From assembly GCA_965220105.1 (NCBI GenBank), contig OZ244811.1, forward strand, positions 4,278,001-4,342,000: a DNA stretch of 64,000 bases. The letters are read 5' to 3'. A program made the position numbers and the translations under genes. The first letter of the stretch is position 1, and the number at the start of each line of letters is the position of its first letter. The notes under the pieces were generated by a model. The model made no database searches, was not told where the DNA came from, and was given only the letters and a program-made list of their open reading frames with translations. Of the stretch, positions 25,719 through 34,450 are shown piece after piece. This DNA comes from Bin87 sp965220105 (lineage in GTDB: Bacteria; Chloroflexota; Dehalococcoidia; Lucifugimonadales; UBA3495).

Positions 25719-26921
25719 TTATTCGGTAACCGACGTGCCGATGGCTCCCGACTTGGTCAGGTTCTTTGCCGCTTCCGAGTCGTAGCCCAATTCGGCCAGC
25801 ACCTCTTCGTTGTGCTGCCCGAGCAGCGGCGGAGGGCGGCGCAGCTGGGCGGGAGTGCCGGTGAGCTTCAGCGGAGAATTGGGCACGCGCAGGTCGGGAA
25901 CCCGCGGGTGGTCGATTTCCAGGAACATGTTGCGTGCCTTGACCTGTTCGTCGGCGACCACGTCGGAGGTCTTGTTGATAGGGCCGACGGGCACGCCGGC
26001 TTCGTCGATCACCTTGACCCAGTGGGCCGAGGTGTTATGGGCGAAGATGCTGTTGAGCAGATCCACCAATTCGCCTCGATGGGCCACCCGGTCGGGGTTG
26101 GTGGCGTACTTGGGGTCGTCTTTGAGCTCGGGATGGCCGATGGCGTTGCAGAAACGTTCCCAGAGGTTCGGATTGGCCACGCCGAGGATGAAGTACCCGT
26201 CGGAGCCCTGGAAACTCTGGTAAGGGACAAGGCTGGGATGGCCGGAACCGAGGCGGTGGGGTTCTATGCCGGTGCCGATGTAGCCGGTGGCGTGGTAGCT
26301 CATGGCGGCCACCTGGCCGTCCAGGAGGGAGGTATCGATGAGCTGACCCTCGCCGGTTTTGTCACGGTGGTAGAGGGCGGTAACGATGGAACCGTAGGCC
26401 ATCATGCCGGTGAAAAGATCAACTAGGGAGAAGCCGACGCGCTGGGGTGGTCCGTCGGGTTCGCCCGTGAGGTGCATGAGGCCGCTGTAGGCCTGGATAA
26501 CCAGGTCGTAGCCGGGCTTGTCGGCCATGGGGCCGGTGCGCCCGTATCCGGAGATAGTGCAGTAAACGATATCGCGATTCAGCGCCTTGATGTCGTTGTA
26601 GCCCAGACCCATGCGGGCCAGCGTGCCGGCGCGGAAGCTTTCGATCATCACGTCGGCCTCGGTGGCCAGCTGCTTGACGATGGACAGGCCCTCTTCGGAT
26701 TTGAGATTGACCGAGAGGCTGCGCTTGTTGCGATTGAAGGAGAGGAACTGGGTGCTTTCATCGTTCCAGATGGGCGGCCAATGGCGAGTTTCGTCGCCGG
26801 TGCTGGGTTCCTCGATTTTGATGACGTCGGCGCCCATATCAGCCAGGTTCTGGGTGCAGAAGGGTCCGGCCAGGGTGCGGGTCAGGTCGACGACCTTGAT
26901 GTTTGCCAGAGGCTGAGGCAT
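25719..26921 (-). CDS. class III CoA-transferase (CaiB/BaiF family)
   Basis: A 400-residue family III CoA-transferase, which moves CoA between carboxylic acids through an aspartyl-CoA anhydride. Family segments include VVDLTRTLAGPFCTQNLADMGADVIKIEEP near the N-terminus (listed here in part as LTRTLAGPFCTQNLADMGAD), then SFNRNKRSLSVNLK. The catalytic Asp is expected in DKPGYDLVIQAYSGLMHLTG. The C-terminal part has GVPVGPINKTSDVVAD. It stands alone on this strand, with a ribokinase-like gene divergent. The substrate is unknown; such genes are typically abundant in catabolically versatile bacteria. Confidence 0.9.
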   Translation of the reverse strand: MPQPLANIKVVDLTRTLAGPFCTQNLADMGADVIKIEEPSTGDETRHWPPIWNDESTQFLSFNRNKRSLSVNLKSEEGLSIVKQLATEADVMIESFRAGTLARMGLGYNDIKALNRDIVYCTISGYGRTGPMADKPGYDLVIQAYSGLMHLTGEPDGPPQRVGFSLVDLFTGMMAYGSIVTALYHRDKTGEGQLIDTSLLDGQVAAMSYHATGYIGTGIEPHRLGSGHPSLVPYQSFQGSDGYFILGVANPNLWERFCNAIGHPELKDDPKYATNPDRVAHRGELVDLLNSIFAHNTSAHWVKVIDEAGVPVGPINKTSDVVADEQVKARNMFLEIDHPRVPDLRVPNSPLKLTGTPAQLRRPPPLLGQHNEEVLAELGYDSEAAKNLTKSGAIGTSVTE

Positions 26922-27122
26922 GGTTTAATCCTCGCTTTGTCGATTTGGGCGGATTATAGCACGGTAGGACGCCTGAACCCCGGCAGGCTTCGGGAGCGAG
27001 ACAGGTGGAGGGTGACGTCGGCATCACGGCGACGTTGCGACGTTGACCCCTGGCAAATGGTGATGTTACGGTTCGGCAGAGCGTTTCGCCCGGTTGGTAC
27101 ATCAACATGAGCATGCCGAACC

Positions 27123-28064
27123 ATGAGTACGCCGAATGACCGCCCGCTGATCGTATCGCTGGGCGGGATCAACATGGACCTGGTTGCGTTCGCCGACCGG
27201 TTGCCGCTGGACGGCGAGACCGTGGTGGGTGACCGGTTCGTCACCTACGCGGGCGGCAAGGGGGCCAACCAGGCGGTGGCGGTGGCGCGGGTCGGCGGAC
27301 GCTCCGCCATGGTGGGGCGAGTGGGCGATGACGTGTTCGGGCCGCAGCTGGTGGAGTTATTGCAGTCGGCCGGCGTGGATACGGCCGGCGTGGCGACGAC
27401 GGCCGGGGTCAGCTCCGGGATCGCAGTGATCAGCGTGGGCGAGGGCGGACAGAACCGGATCGTGCAGGCGCTGGGGGCTAACGACACGTGCGGCGACACG
27501 GAGCTCGATGCGGTTGAGCGCCTGCTGCCGTCGGCGTCCGTGCTGATGCTGCAACTCGAGGTGTCGGTGGAGCTTTCGATGCGAGTCGCTGAACTGGCGC
27601 GGCAAACCGGCGTCAACGTGCTATTGGACCCCGGGCCGGTACGACCCGTTCCACCCGAATTCTTTGGCAATGTGTCGGTGATAACGCCCAATGAGACCGA
27701 AGCGGAGGCGCTGGTTGGTTTTCCCATCACCGATGCGGCCGGGGCGCGGTCGGCTGCGGACGACCTGCTGGCGCGTGGGGTGGGAGCGGCGGTGATCAAG
27801 ATGGGAGCGCAGGGGGCGTATTGGCGAGACGGTTCTGGGGGTGCCTGGGTTCCGGCGTTTCCGGTCACGGCGGTGGACACGGTAGCAGCGGGGGATGCGT
27901 TCAACGGGACGCTGGCGGTCATGCTGGCGGGTGGCCGGCCGCTGGGTGAAGCAGTAAGGTGGGCGTCGGGTGCTGGCGCGGTGGCCGTTACCAGGGTGGG
28001 CGCCCAGGATTCCATGCCCACGCTGGACGAGGTACGCACCATGATGGCTACAGGCGGCGAGTGA
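27123..28064 (+). CDS. PfkB/ribokinase family sugar kinase
   Basis: A 313-residue carbohydrate kinase. The first PfkB signature is GGKGANQAVAVARVGGR (residues about 41-57). The catalytic region is VDTVAAGDAFNGTLAVML, with Asp in AGDAFNG as base. NPxET-like ITPNETEAEALVGF is the second conserved region. The N-terminus SLGGINMDLVAFADRLP matches ribokinases well, so ribose or a close sugar or nucleoside is the probable substrate. No transporter is adjacent. Confidence 0.88.
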   Translation: MSTPNDRPLIVSLGGINMDLVAFADRLPLDGETVVGDRFVTYAGGKGANQAVAVARVGGRSAMVGRVGDDVFGPQLVELLQSAGVDTAGVATTAGVSSGIAVISVGEGGQNRIVQALGANDTCGDTELDAVERLLPSASVLMLQLEVSVELSMRVAELARQTGVNVLLDPGPVRPVPPEFFGNVSVITPNETEAEALVGFPITDAAGARSAADDLLARGVGAAVIKMGAQGAYWRDGSGGAWVPAFPVTAVDTVAAGDAFNGTLAVMLAGGRPLGEAVRWASGAGAVAVTRVGAQDSMPTLDEVRTMMATGGE

Positions 28065-28113
28065 TTGCCCGGTTGGGTTTTGATGTCCTGCGTTATGTCA
28101 AGGAAGTGACGGT

Positions 28114-28620
28114 TTGGTAATCCCGGGGGCTGACAAATACTGTGCGGGGTGCGCCACGCCCCTGGTGATGCGTCAGCAGGACGGCGAGCCGCGCCCGGTT
28201 TGTCCATCCTGCGGCCGGGTGGTGTATTTCGATCCCAAGCTGGCCACGGCATCCATCATCGAGCGCGAGGGATTGACGCTGATGGTGCGGCGAGCGGTGC
28301 AGACCGGTTACGGATTGTGGAGTATGCCGGGGGGATATGTCGACCGGGGGGAAGTGGTGGAGATGGCCGCCGCCCGGGAGGTGCGTGAGGAAACGGGCCT
28401 TATCGTTGATATAGGGTATCTGGTGGGCGTATTTTCCGACGCTGATAATCCCGTGGTGGTGGCGGCGTATTCGGCGGTGGAGACTGGTGGAGTGCTCGCG
28501 CCCGGCCCGGAGTGCCTGGAGGTGGGGTTTTTTGCGGTTGAAAACCTGCCGCCACTGGCGTTTCCGCGGGACGCGCAAATTCTGTCGCGTTGGCGATCGA
28601 TGCGGGACGCTGGAGGGTAA
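28114..28620 (+). CDS. NUDIX hydrolase with N-terminal zinc ribbon
   Basis: A 168-residue protein from TTG 28114. A zinc ribbon (YCAGC near residue 9 and CPSCG near residue 30) precedes a complete Nudix box, GGYVDRGEVVEMAAAREVREETGL. This layout resembles NudC-like or ADP-ribose pyrophosphatase-like members that hydrolyse nucleoside diphosphates linked to another group. The start is uncertain because TTG is rare, but the nearby GTG is closed by a stop. The gene is 49 nt after the kinase and 9 nt before the ComF-like gene, so the three may share a transcript. Confidence 0.85.
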   Translation: MVIPGADKYCAGCATPLVMRQQDGEPRPVCPSCGRVVYFDPKLATASIIEREGLTLMVRRAVQTGYGLWSMPGGYVDRGEVVEMAAAREVREETGLIVDIGYLVGVFSDADNPVVVAAYSAVETGGVLAPGPECLEVGFFAVENLPPLAFPRDAQILSRWRSMRDAGG

Positions 28621-28629
28621 TCCACCGGG

Positions 28630-29370
28630 ATGGGGTGGGCGGAACGGTGGAAACCCCTGGACCGATTGCTGGCCTTAACCGGCCGGGCGTTGGTTGACGC
28701 CGTATATCCGTTGGAGTGCGCCGGTTGCGGGAGGACTGGCCAGGTCATTTGCGACCGGTGTTTGCGTGGCGTGGCCAGGCTGGAGCCGCCGTTTTGCGGG
28801 GTTTGCTCTGCGCCTGGAGCGGAGGCGTTGTGTGACCGGTGTTCGGAAATGGAGCGGTATTTCAACGGTATCCGGGCGCCTTTCCTGCACGCGGGAGTGA
28901 TTCGGCAGGCGGTTCACGCGTTCAAGTACGACGGAATCAGCGCGGCGGCGCCACAACTGGGTTCCCTGATGTCGGGCTTTCTGGAGTCAAACCCGCTGGA
29001 GATTGACGTGGTGGCTCCGGTGCCCATGCACCCGCGACGCCGGCGCGAGCGGGGTTACAACCAGGCGGAGTTGCTGGCGAAGGAAGTCGCGCAGCGTTGC
29101 GGTCTGTTGCTAGATGCCGGGATGTTGACCAGGGTGAAGCACTTGGCGCCCCAGGCGACGACGGCAAACATGTTGGAAAGGACAAACAACGTGGCGGGCA
29201 GCGTGGCGGTATCAGACGGTAGGAGCGCGTCCGGGCTGAGGGTGTTGTTGATTGATGACGTGGCAACCACCGGCAGCACGTTGGACGCCTGTGCTGGCGT
29301 GTTGAAACGGGACGGAGTGACGGAGGTTTGGTGTCTGACGCTGGCGGTGGCTGGGGCGCCCGCAAGATAG
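28630..29370 (+). CDS. ComF family phosphoribosyltransferase-like protein
   Basis: A 246-residue protein with paired Cys motifs (CAGCG, CDRC, CGVC, CDRC) in the first 75 residues, forming double zinc ribbons. A type I phosphoribosyltransferase domain follows with the PRPP-binding signature VLLIDDVATTGSTLDAC. Family members act in competence-related DNA handling or purine salvage, and the role is not settled. LRHLHRRRRERGYNQAELLAKEVA-type residues appear as RRRRERGYNQAELLAKEVA. It closes the kinase-NUDIX-ComF row. Confidence 0.85.
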   Translation: MGWAERWKPLDRLLALTGRALVDAVYPLECAGCGRTGQVICDRCLRGVARLEPPFCGVCSAPGAEALCDRCSEMERYFNGIRAPFLHAGVIRQAVHAFKYDGISAAAPQLGSLMSGFLESNPLEIDVVAPVPMHPRRRRERGYNQAELLAKEVAQRCGLLLDAGMLTRVKHLAPQATTANMLERTNNVAGSVAVSDGRSASGLRVLLIDDVATTGSTLDACAGVLKRDGVTEVWCLTLAVAGAPAR

Positions 29371-29382
29371 GCATTTCACCGA

Positions 29383-29698
29383 TTCAACTGACTCAGGGTA
29401 GGCCATCGTCTGGTCGTCCTGGTCGGGCCGACCTGAGACCGATGGCACGTTATTGCGACGGTGGTCTGGCCTTCATCGAGATTGCCACGTCGCTGCGCTC
29501 CTCGCAATGACAAATATGCGCGACTTTGCTTGTTCAACTGACCCAGGGTAGGCCATCGTCTGGTCGTCCTGGTCGGGCCGACCTGAGACCGATGGCGCGT
29601 TATTGCGACGGTGGTCTGGCCTTCATCGGGATTGCCACGTCGCTGCGCTCCTCGCAATGACAAATATGGGCGACGTTGCTGCGCTCCTCGCGATGACA
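29383..29698. repeat. 150-bp direct tandem duplication containing MITE ends
   Basis: Two nearly identical 150-bp units run from 29383 to 29532 and from 29533 to about 29682. Each starts TTCAACTGACYCAGGGTAGG and ends with the MITE right end GAGATTGCCACGTCGCTGCG (first A of the second copy is G) plus CTCCTCGCAATGACAAATA. A further partial repeat of the last 30 or so bases follows to 29698. No gene lies in 29371-29863 apart from this repeat; its last 165 bp hold the ribosome site of the next gene. Confidence 0.85.
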
Positions 29699-29863
29699 AA
29701 TAACGGCTACGTCATTTGGCGGCTTACAATGGCAAATTTCGCAGGGGCCTACAGCGGCAGCCAGGAATTGGTGGGCTTTAGGAGGTTTGACATCCGGTGG
29801 CCGGTCTGCTGAAATGGCGGCAACGGCCACAGAGCAAACACACCCGAACGAGGAGGCAACATT

Positions 29864-30853
29864 ATGGCAGGTAACACTATCGTTTACGTGGGCGCCGAAG
29901 CTAGCGGGTTGTACCGCAAGACGGCCGGCGATGCCCACTGGGACTTGCTCACCGATGGTTTGGCTCCGGCCACCCAGGCGCGGGCCATCGCCATCCATCC
30001 CAACGACCCCCGGACCATCTTTTGCGGGACGCAGCGGGGCGTGTATCGGAGCACCGACGGCGGGGACCACTGGCAGCGAATGCACATGACCGAAGGCCGG
30101 GTGGTCTGGTCGCTGCGGTTCCATCCTGGCGATCCCAACATCATGTTCCTGGGAACCGAGGGCGCCGAAGTGTACAAGAGTGAGGACGGTGGGGAGCACT
30201 GGACCCACATTTCCACGGTCTCCAACCCGAGTCAGGTGCAAATGGCGTTCGCCATGCGGATCCTGGGCATCGACATCGAGGCCAACAATCCGAACAACAT
30301 GTACGCGGCGCTGGAAGTTGGCGGAGCGGCCAACAGCACCGACGGCGGCCACACCTGGACGATTCGCAACAGCGAATTTGCCGGCGACGTGGACCTGCTG
30401 GACCTGCACGGCGTGGCGGTGGGCGCACCGGATTCGAGTTCGGTGTTCATCTCCAACCGGACGGGCGTTTGGCGCAGTCGGGACCAGGGAGCATCGTGGC
30501 AGGACTGCAACTTCGACCAGTTCTCGGACATCAAGTACTCCCGGGGCGTGGTCCGCGACCCGTCGGACCCGAACACCCTCTACGCCTGCGTCGGAATGAA
30601 CTTCGGCAGCGAGCAGGGCGGCGTGATGCGTACGACCAATCTGGGCGATAGCTGGGAGCGGTTTGATCGGGGCGTCAGTCCCGGGAGCACCACGTTCGAC
30701 GTGGCGGTAAACCTTCAGGATCCCTCGCAGGTGTACTTCTGCACCCGCCGGGGCCAGGTGTTCGGCACCCACGACGGCGGCTCCACCTGGACCGCGGACA
30801 CGATGCCGGAAACGGCAATGAACGTGATTTCTGTGGCTTGCACGTCGGCATAG
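29864..30853 (+). CDS. Asp-box (BNR-type) beta-propeller protein
   Basis: A 329-residue protein with at least six Asp-box repeats of the form S-x-D-x-G-x-x-W. They are YRSTDGGDHWQRM, YKSEDGGEHWTHI, NSTDGGHTWTI, WRSRDQGASWQDC, MRTTNLGDSWERF and FGTHDGGSTWTA. This predicts a sialidase/Ycf48-like propeller. No signal peptide or catalytic sialidase Arg triad is evident, so it is probably a binding or scaffold protein rather than a glycosidase. AGGAGG lies 8 nt before ATG 29864, and a terminator follows. Confidence 0.85.
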   Translation: MAGNTIVYVGAEASGLYRKTAGDAHWDLLTDGLAPATQARAIAIHPNDPRTIFCGTQRGVYRSTDGGDHWQRMHMTEGRVVWSLRFHPGDPNIMFLGTEGAEVYKSEDGGEHWTHISTVSNPSQVQMAFAMRILGIDIEANNPNNMYAALEVGGAANSTDGGHTWTIRNSEFAGDVDLLDLHGVAVGAPDSSSVFISNRTGVWRSRDQGASWQDCNFDQFSDIKYSRGVVRDPSDPNTLYACVGMNFGSEQGGVMRTTNLGDSWERFDRGVSPGSTTFDVAVNLQDPSQVYFCTRRGQVFGTHDGGSTWTADTMPETAMNVISVACTSA

Positions 30854-30888
30854 CCTGGCACTCAGTCGTTCACACGTTCACGAAAACG

Positions 30889-30928
30889 CCGGCGGCGGCC
30901 TGCTTGTTGCGGGCTGCCGCCGGTTTTT
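30889..30928 (+). terminator. rho-independent terminator after the propeller gene
   Basis: A GC-rich hairpin (CCGGCGGCGGCC against GGGCTGCCGCCGG) is followed by TTTTT, about 35 nt past the stop. Confidence 0.8.
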
Positions 30929-30961
30929 CCATTTTGCCAAACGGGAAGGATGGAAGGGTTA

Positions 30962-31456
30962 ATGAGCATTGAGAATGTTGAACAGGCAATTCGTGGTGTC
31001 AAAGAAGTCGCTGATCAATATGGGGGATGGATTTCTGAGCACGAAACCGCTAATCGGTACGCAATTATTGACCCTGTCCTGTGGGCTCTCGGATGGAGAA
31101 CCTGGATACCGTGGGAATGCAGGGTTGAGATCAAGAGAGGGAAAGCAGGTAGGGCTGATTACGTCCTCTTGAATGAAGAGGAAAAGCCCTTCGTCGTTAT
31201 AGAAGCAAAGGGCCTTTTCGGTGGTTCAAATTACAACCCAACCAATTTCCGTAGAAAGCTGGCATCATATGCTCGCGGCATTACGGAAGGAGTGGCAGTT
31301 CTGACCAATGGATGGACATGGGAAATCTACGACCTGAGCAATCATGGCGTAACGTTCGAGGGAAAGAAGGCGGCGGAGGTGAATTTCAGCACGGATAGTC
31401 CAGAGAAATCAGCGAGGGTTTTGTACAAGTGGCTCCGCAAGAAACAGAAGAGTTAG
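30962..31456 (+). CDS. stand-alone PD-(D/E)XK nuclease-like protein (HsdR N-terminal type)
   Basis: A 164-residue protein with the type I restriction HsdR_N-like pattern. D66 lies in GRADYVLL, and E81-x-K83 in FVVIEAKG. The segment LASYARGITEGVAVLTNGWTWEIYDL is typical of this fold. It starts at ATG 30962 with GGAAGGG just upstream; ATG 30950 is possible. No methyltransferase, specificity or helicase gene is attached, so it is an orphan. Base composition is lower than neighbours (30 G/C of 60 in the line at 31021), which suggests acquisition by transfer. Confidence 0.7.
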   Translation: MSIENVEQAIRGVKEVADQYGGWISEHETANRYAIIDPVLWALGWRTWIPWECRVEIKRGKAGRADYVLLNEEEKPFVVIEAKGLFGGSNYNPTNFRRKLASYARGITEGVAVLTNGWTWEIYDLSNHGVTFEGKKAAEVNFSTDSPEKSARVLYKWLRKKQKS

Positions 31457-31482
31457 TGGTGAGGCATGGGATTACTGCAAAT

Positions 31483-31728
31483 TTATGATTGCCTGCGCCT
31501 ACGGCCCCTCGCCAGTTCACGGAATCGCTCCACCGTCCAGCCGGCTTGGGTGATGATGGCTCCAACGGTGCCGGGGGCGATGTCGCCCTGGTGTCTGGGG
31601 ATAGCGATGGTCAAAGGGCCTTTGACCATTAGGGTATGGCGGCCGCCCTCGGTTTCGATCCAACCACCGTCGCGCCGAAATGCCCTGATGAGCATACGGC
31701 GGGTTACGCCACGAACCTATGGCGGCAT
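31483..31728 (-). pseudogene. hicA: HicA-like mRNA interferase toxin with TAG at codon 4
   Basis: The ATG at 31728 follows the hicB stop directly (TAAATG). It begins Met-Pro-Pro, then TAG (31717-31719), then VRGVTRRMLIRAFRRDGGW. This matches a normal HicA opening if the stop were Lys. The remainder has the dsRBD-like pattern, GGRHTLMVKGP with the catalytic His, and IPRHQGDIAPGTVGAIITQAGW. A shorter product could start at ATG 31695 (70 residues), keeping the His but losing the first 11 residues. Either the toxin is inactivated by an amber mutation (one base change from AAG), or it starts internally, or the base is an error. Confidence 0.7.
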
Positions 31729-32070
31729 TTAGATTCGTACAGTAGTCGATTCTACTGGCAAGCCCATCGCCGAGTATTGGCTGGTCAAAGCGGCCATGGC
31801 TGTATCGGACTGTATGCTTTGCCGGCTATTGCCGTGGGACAGATACAAGCGTATGGCGTCCTGGATCATTTCCAGCGCCTCTGCGCGGTTACGTCCATCG
31901 GAAACGCAACCCGGCAACGCCGGGCAAAACACGGAGTAGCAATAGGGTTCGCTGTCATCTCTGACGAGTAGAACCTCGAATTCAAGGGCATTGCCGGACG
32001 AACCTGTTGCGTCGGAGTTACTGTCAGGCTCATAAGTTGGCACTGAGAGATTTGCAGCGGCGTCTTGCAT
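31729..32070 (-). CDS. hicB: HicB-like antitoxin
   Basis: A 113-residue protein. Residues about 29-75 match the partial RNase H-like HicB fold (FEVLLVRDDSEPYCYSVFCP continuing into ALPGCVSDGRNRAEALEMI). There is a Ser/Asp-rich N-terminal extension of about 28 residues and a short C-terminal tail without an obvious ribbon-helix-helix domain. The gene comes before hicA, the reverse of the more common order, and its stop TAA abuts the hicA ATG, implying translational coupling. GAGGAA lies upstream of ATG 32070. Confidence 0.75.
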   Translation of the reverse strand: MQDAAANLSVPTYEPDSNSDATGSSGNALEFEVLLVRDDSEPYCYSVFCPALPGCVSDGRNRAEALEMIQDAIRLYLSHGNSRQSIQSDTAMAALTSQYSAMGLPVESTTVRI

Positions 32071-32201
32071 TTGTTGTCTTCCTCAGGGTGCCCTATCTCG
32101 AACGCACTGCACCAGTATAGCGGCTATGTCGTTTGGATTCATAGGGTAGGGGCGGGTATTACACCCGCCCCTCGTTTTGGCGCGCTATATGGAACCGGGA
32201 T

Positions 32202-33392
32202 TTACTGGTCGGCTTTGGGGAGCCAGTCCTGGTTCCAGGGGAATTCGTCGGCGCCGGAGCCGAAGGGGGGCAGGCCCTGGTCGATGCGGTCCCGGTAGGG
32301 GCTGGTGATGGGCTCGCGGTACGGGTAGAGTCCGCCCTCGTACATGCCGGCTCCGGATTTGAAGTGGGTGGCCTGCTCGAGGGTTTCGACGAAGGGCATG
32401 TTGATGTCGTAGAGCTGCTCAACGGTGCGGGGCCGCGGGCCGGCCTTGGAGACGTGCCCGTAGAGTTCGCGCCCGATGACGCGCTCGGCAGCCCACACGC
32501 AGTCGATGAGCTTGTCGATGTCGACGCCGGTGGGGATACCCATATCTTCCATCATGTGGAGCAGGTCTTCGGTGGGAGCCATGCCGGTGGCGCGGCCATT
32601 GCCGCAGTAGGGGCAACCGCCGAAGCCGCCGATGGTGCCGTCCAGCTCAAGGGTATCCTCGGGGCCGAGAATCCGCATGGCGGCGTAGGCGGAGGCGATG
32701 GCCATGTTGCGTCCGTTATGGAGGTGAAGGCGGAAGTGGTTGATTTCCGGCCAGCGCTCCTTGACGCGAATGATGCTCTCTTCGACCTTGGCCGGCGTGC
32801 AGTGGCTCATGGGGTCGCCCATGGAGCAGCTGACGACCTTGATGTCGGCTTCGTCCCACAGGCCGTGCTGGTATTCCAGCAGGGTCATCAGGCTGTCCAC
32901 CGGGAATTCGCCGAGGAAGTTGGAACCCCAGGAGGCGTTGCAGCCAACGCCAGCTTCCCGGATGCCGAGTTCCTGGGCCTGGGCGATGATTTCGGGCCAG
33001 CGTTCCATCTCCTGCATCTGGCTGCGGTTGGTGTTGCGGCGGGCGAACACGTCGCACAGGTGACAGTTGAGGCGGGGGTAGGCGTCACGCTCGATGGTGA
33101 GAGGAGGCGAGTAGGCTCGGGCGCGTTCCACGCCGCGGGCGTTGAGCGCCAGGGCGCTGTAGGTGACGCCGGGCTTGGGAGTAAACCGCTGCACGATCTC
33201 GTCGATGCGCTCCATTTGGGGCGTCCACCTGGGGCTGACGAAGGAACCGACGACGATGCTGTTGAGGCCGGTTTCCGACAGCATGTCCAGGAGTTCGACC
33301 TTGTCGTCGACGGTGATATTGGCGTCTTAGATTTGCATGCCTTCCCGCATGCCTTCTTCCTTGTAACGAACGGTGGGCCATTGGTTTGGCAT
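32202..33392 (-). pseudogene. HMG-CoA lyase-like protein interrupted by TAA at codon 22
   Basis: The gene should start at ATG 33392, with AAGGAG 8 nt upstream, and read PNQWPTVRYKEEGMREGMQI. Then TAA (33327-33329) follows, and DANITVDDKVELLDMLSETGL continues in the same frame, given here as separate halves. The stop replaces an expected Glu (GAA to TAA). Downstream the fold is complete: HLHNGRNMAIASAYAAM with metal-binding histidines, and the family signature GGFGGCPYCG with catalytic Cys. A product from ATG 33284 would lack the first strand and its catalytic Arg-Glu, so it should be inactive. TAA cannot encode selenocysteine. A sequencing error is possible. Confidence 0.8.
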
Positions 33393-33512
33393 GGGTTTGC
33401 TCCTTGCGCCATTCCTGGCGCGTATGGGTTGAAAATGCGTTATTTAGGGTTGGCCGATCGCCGGGATTGTAGGGTTGGGTTGCCGGGGTTGTCAAGGAAC
33501 GGTGGGGTTATG

Positions 33513-34388
33513 TCAAGCTGGGGCGCAAGCGTAAGCGATCAGTTTGTACACCAGTTTGGCGGCGGTGTAGCTGTGGGCCGGTGGTCCCTCGTTGGGGGCC
33601 AGTTCGCACACGTCGAAGCCCACGATGCGACGCTGTTGCGACACCGTGCGGAGCAGGCTGAGTAGCTCCAGCCAGCGCATGCCGCCCGGCTCCGGCGTGC
33701 CCACCGCCGCCATTTCCGACGGGTCCAGAACGTCGAGGTCTACGCTGATGTAAACACGGTCGGTCAAAGTGCCGATCACGTCGGTCCGGTAGTCGGCCTG
33801 GGTGGGAGGCCAGAAGAAGGTCGGGATGCCGCGCTGCCGGATGTGGTCGCGCTCTTCCAGGGCCAGCGTGCGGACGCCCACCAGGGTTACCGGGCAATGT
33901 TCGGCGATGCGGCGTGCCGATGAACCGTGCCCCCAACGCGTGCCCTGGTAGCCGTCACGCAGGTCGGCGTGGGCGTCGATGTAGAGTACCGACAGGTCGG
34001 GGTGTCGTTCGGCGTGAGCCAGGGCTGAACCGATGGCGGCGGAGTGATCGCCGCCGAGGAGGCCCGTCATCTTGCCCTGGACGGCGTAGTGGTCAACTGC
34101 GGTTTGGACGCGCTGGGCCATCTGTTGCGGATCGCCGACGTGGGGTTCCAGGGCCGGAGCGGTATGGATGCCCAGTTCGGAAACGTCGATGTCCAGCTCC
34201 AGGTCGTAATCTTCCAGGGCCGCTGAAGCGGCAATGATGGCGGCCGGCCCGTAACGCGCGCCACTGCGGAAAGAGGTCGTGCTGTCGATGGGAACGGGGA
34301 TCACGACGGCTGCCGCGGAATCCAGGGCCGCCTGTTCGGGGGGCAGTGCCAGGAAGTTGGATGGCGTCCAGGGGACCGGGAAGGTCAA
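33513..34388 (-). CDS. speB: agmatinase/arginase family ureohydrolase
   Basis: A 291-residue binuclear manganese enzyme. All metal-binding segments are visible: GGDHS, DAHADLRD and SVDLDVLDP. It most likely hydrolyses agmatine to putrescine and urea; related guanidino substrates are possible. SpeD follows on the same strand upstream (63 nt away), so the pair serves polyamine synthesis: putrescine from agmatinase and aminopropyl donor from SpeD. A spermidine synthase gene is not in the window. Confidence 0.85.
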   Translation of the reverse strand: MTFPVPWTPSNFLALPPEQAALDSAAAVVIPVPIDSTTSFRSGARYGPAAIIAASAALEDYDLELDIDVSELGIHTAPALEPHVGDPQQMAQRVQTAVDHYAVQGKMTGLLGGDHSAAIGSALAHAERHPDLSVLYIDAHADLRDGYQGTRWGHGSSARRIAEHCPVTLVGVRTLALEERDHIRQRGIPTFFWPPTQADYRTDVIGTLTDRVYISVDLDVLDPSEMAAVGTPEPGGMRWLELLSLLRTVSQQRRIVGFDVCELAPNEGPPAHSYTAAKLVYKLIAYACAPA

Positions 34389-34450
34389 GCGCGGAACCTG
34401 CTGGGGTCACCGGGTTCCGACTTGTGCCGGAACGTCGGGCTACGGATGGG

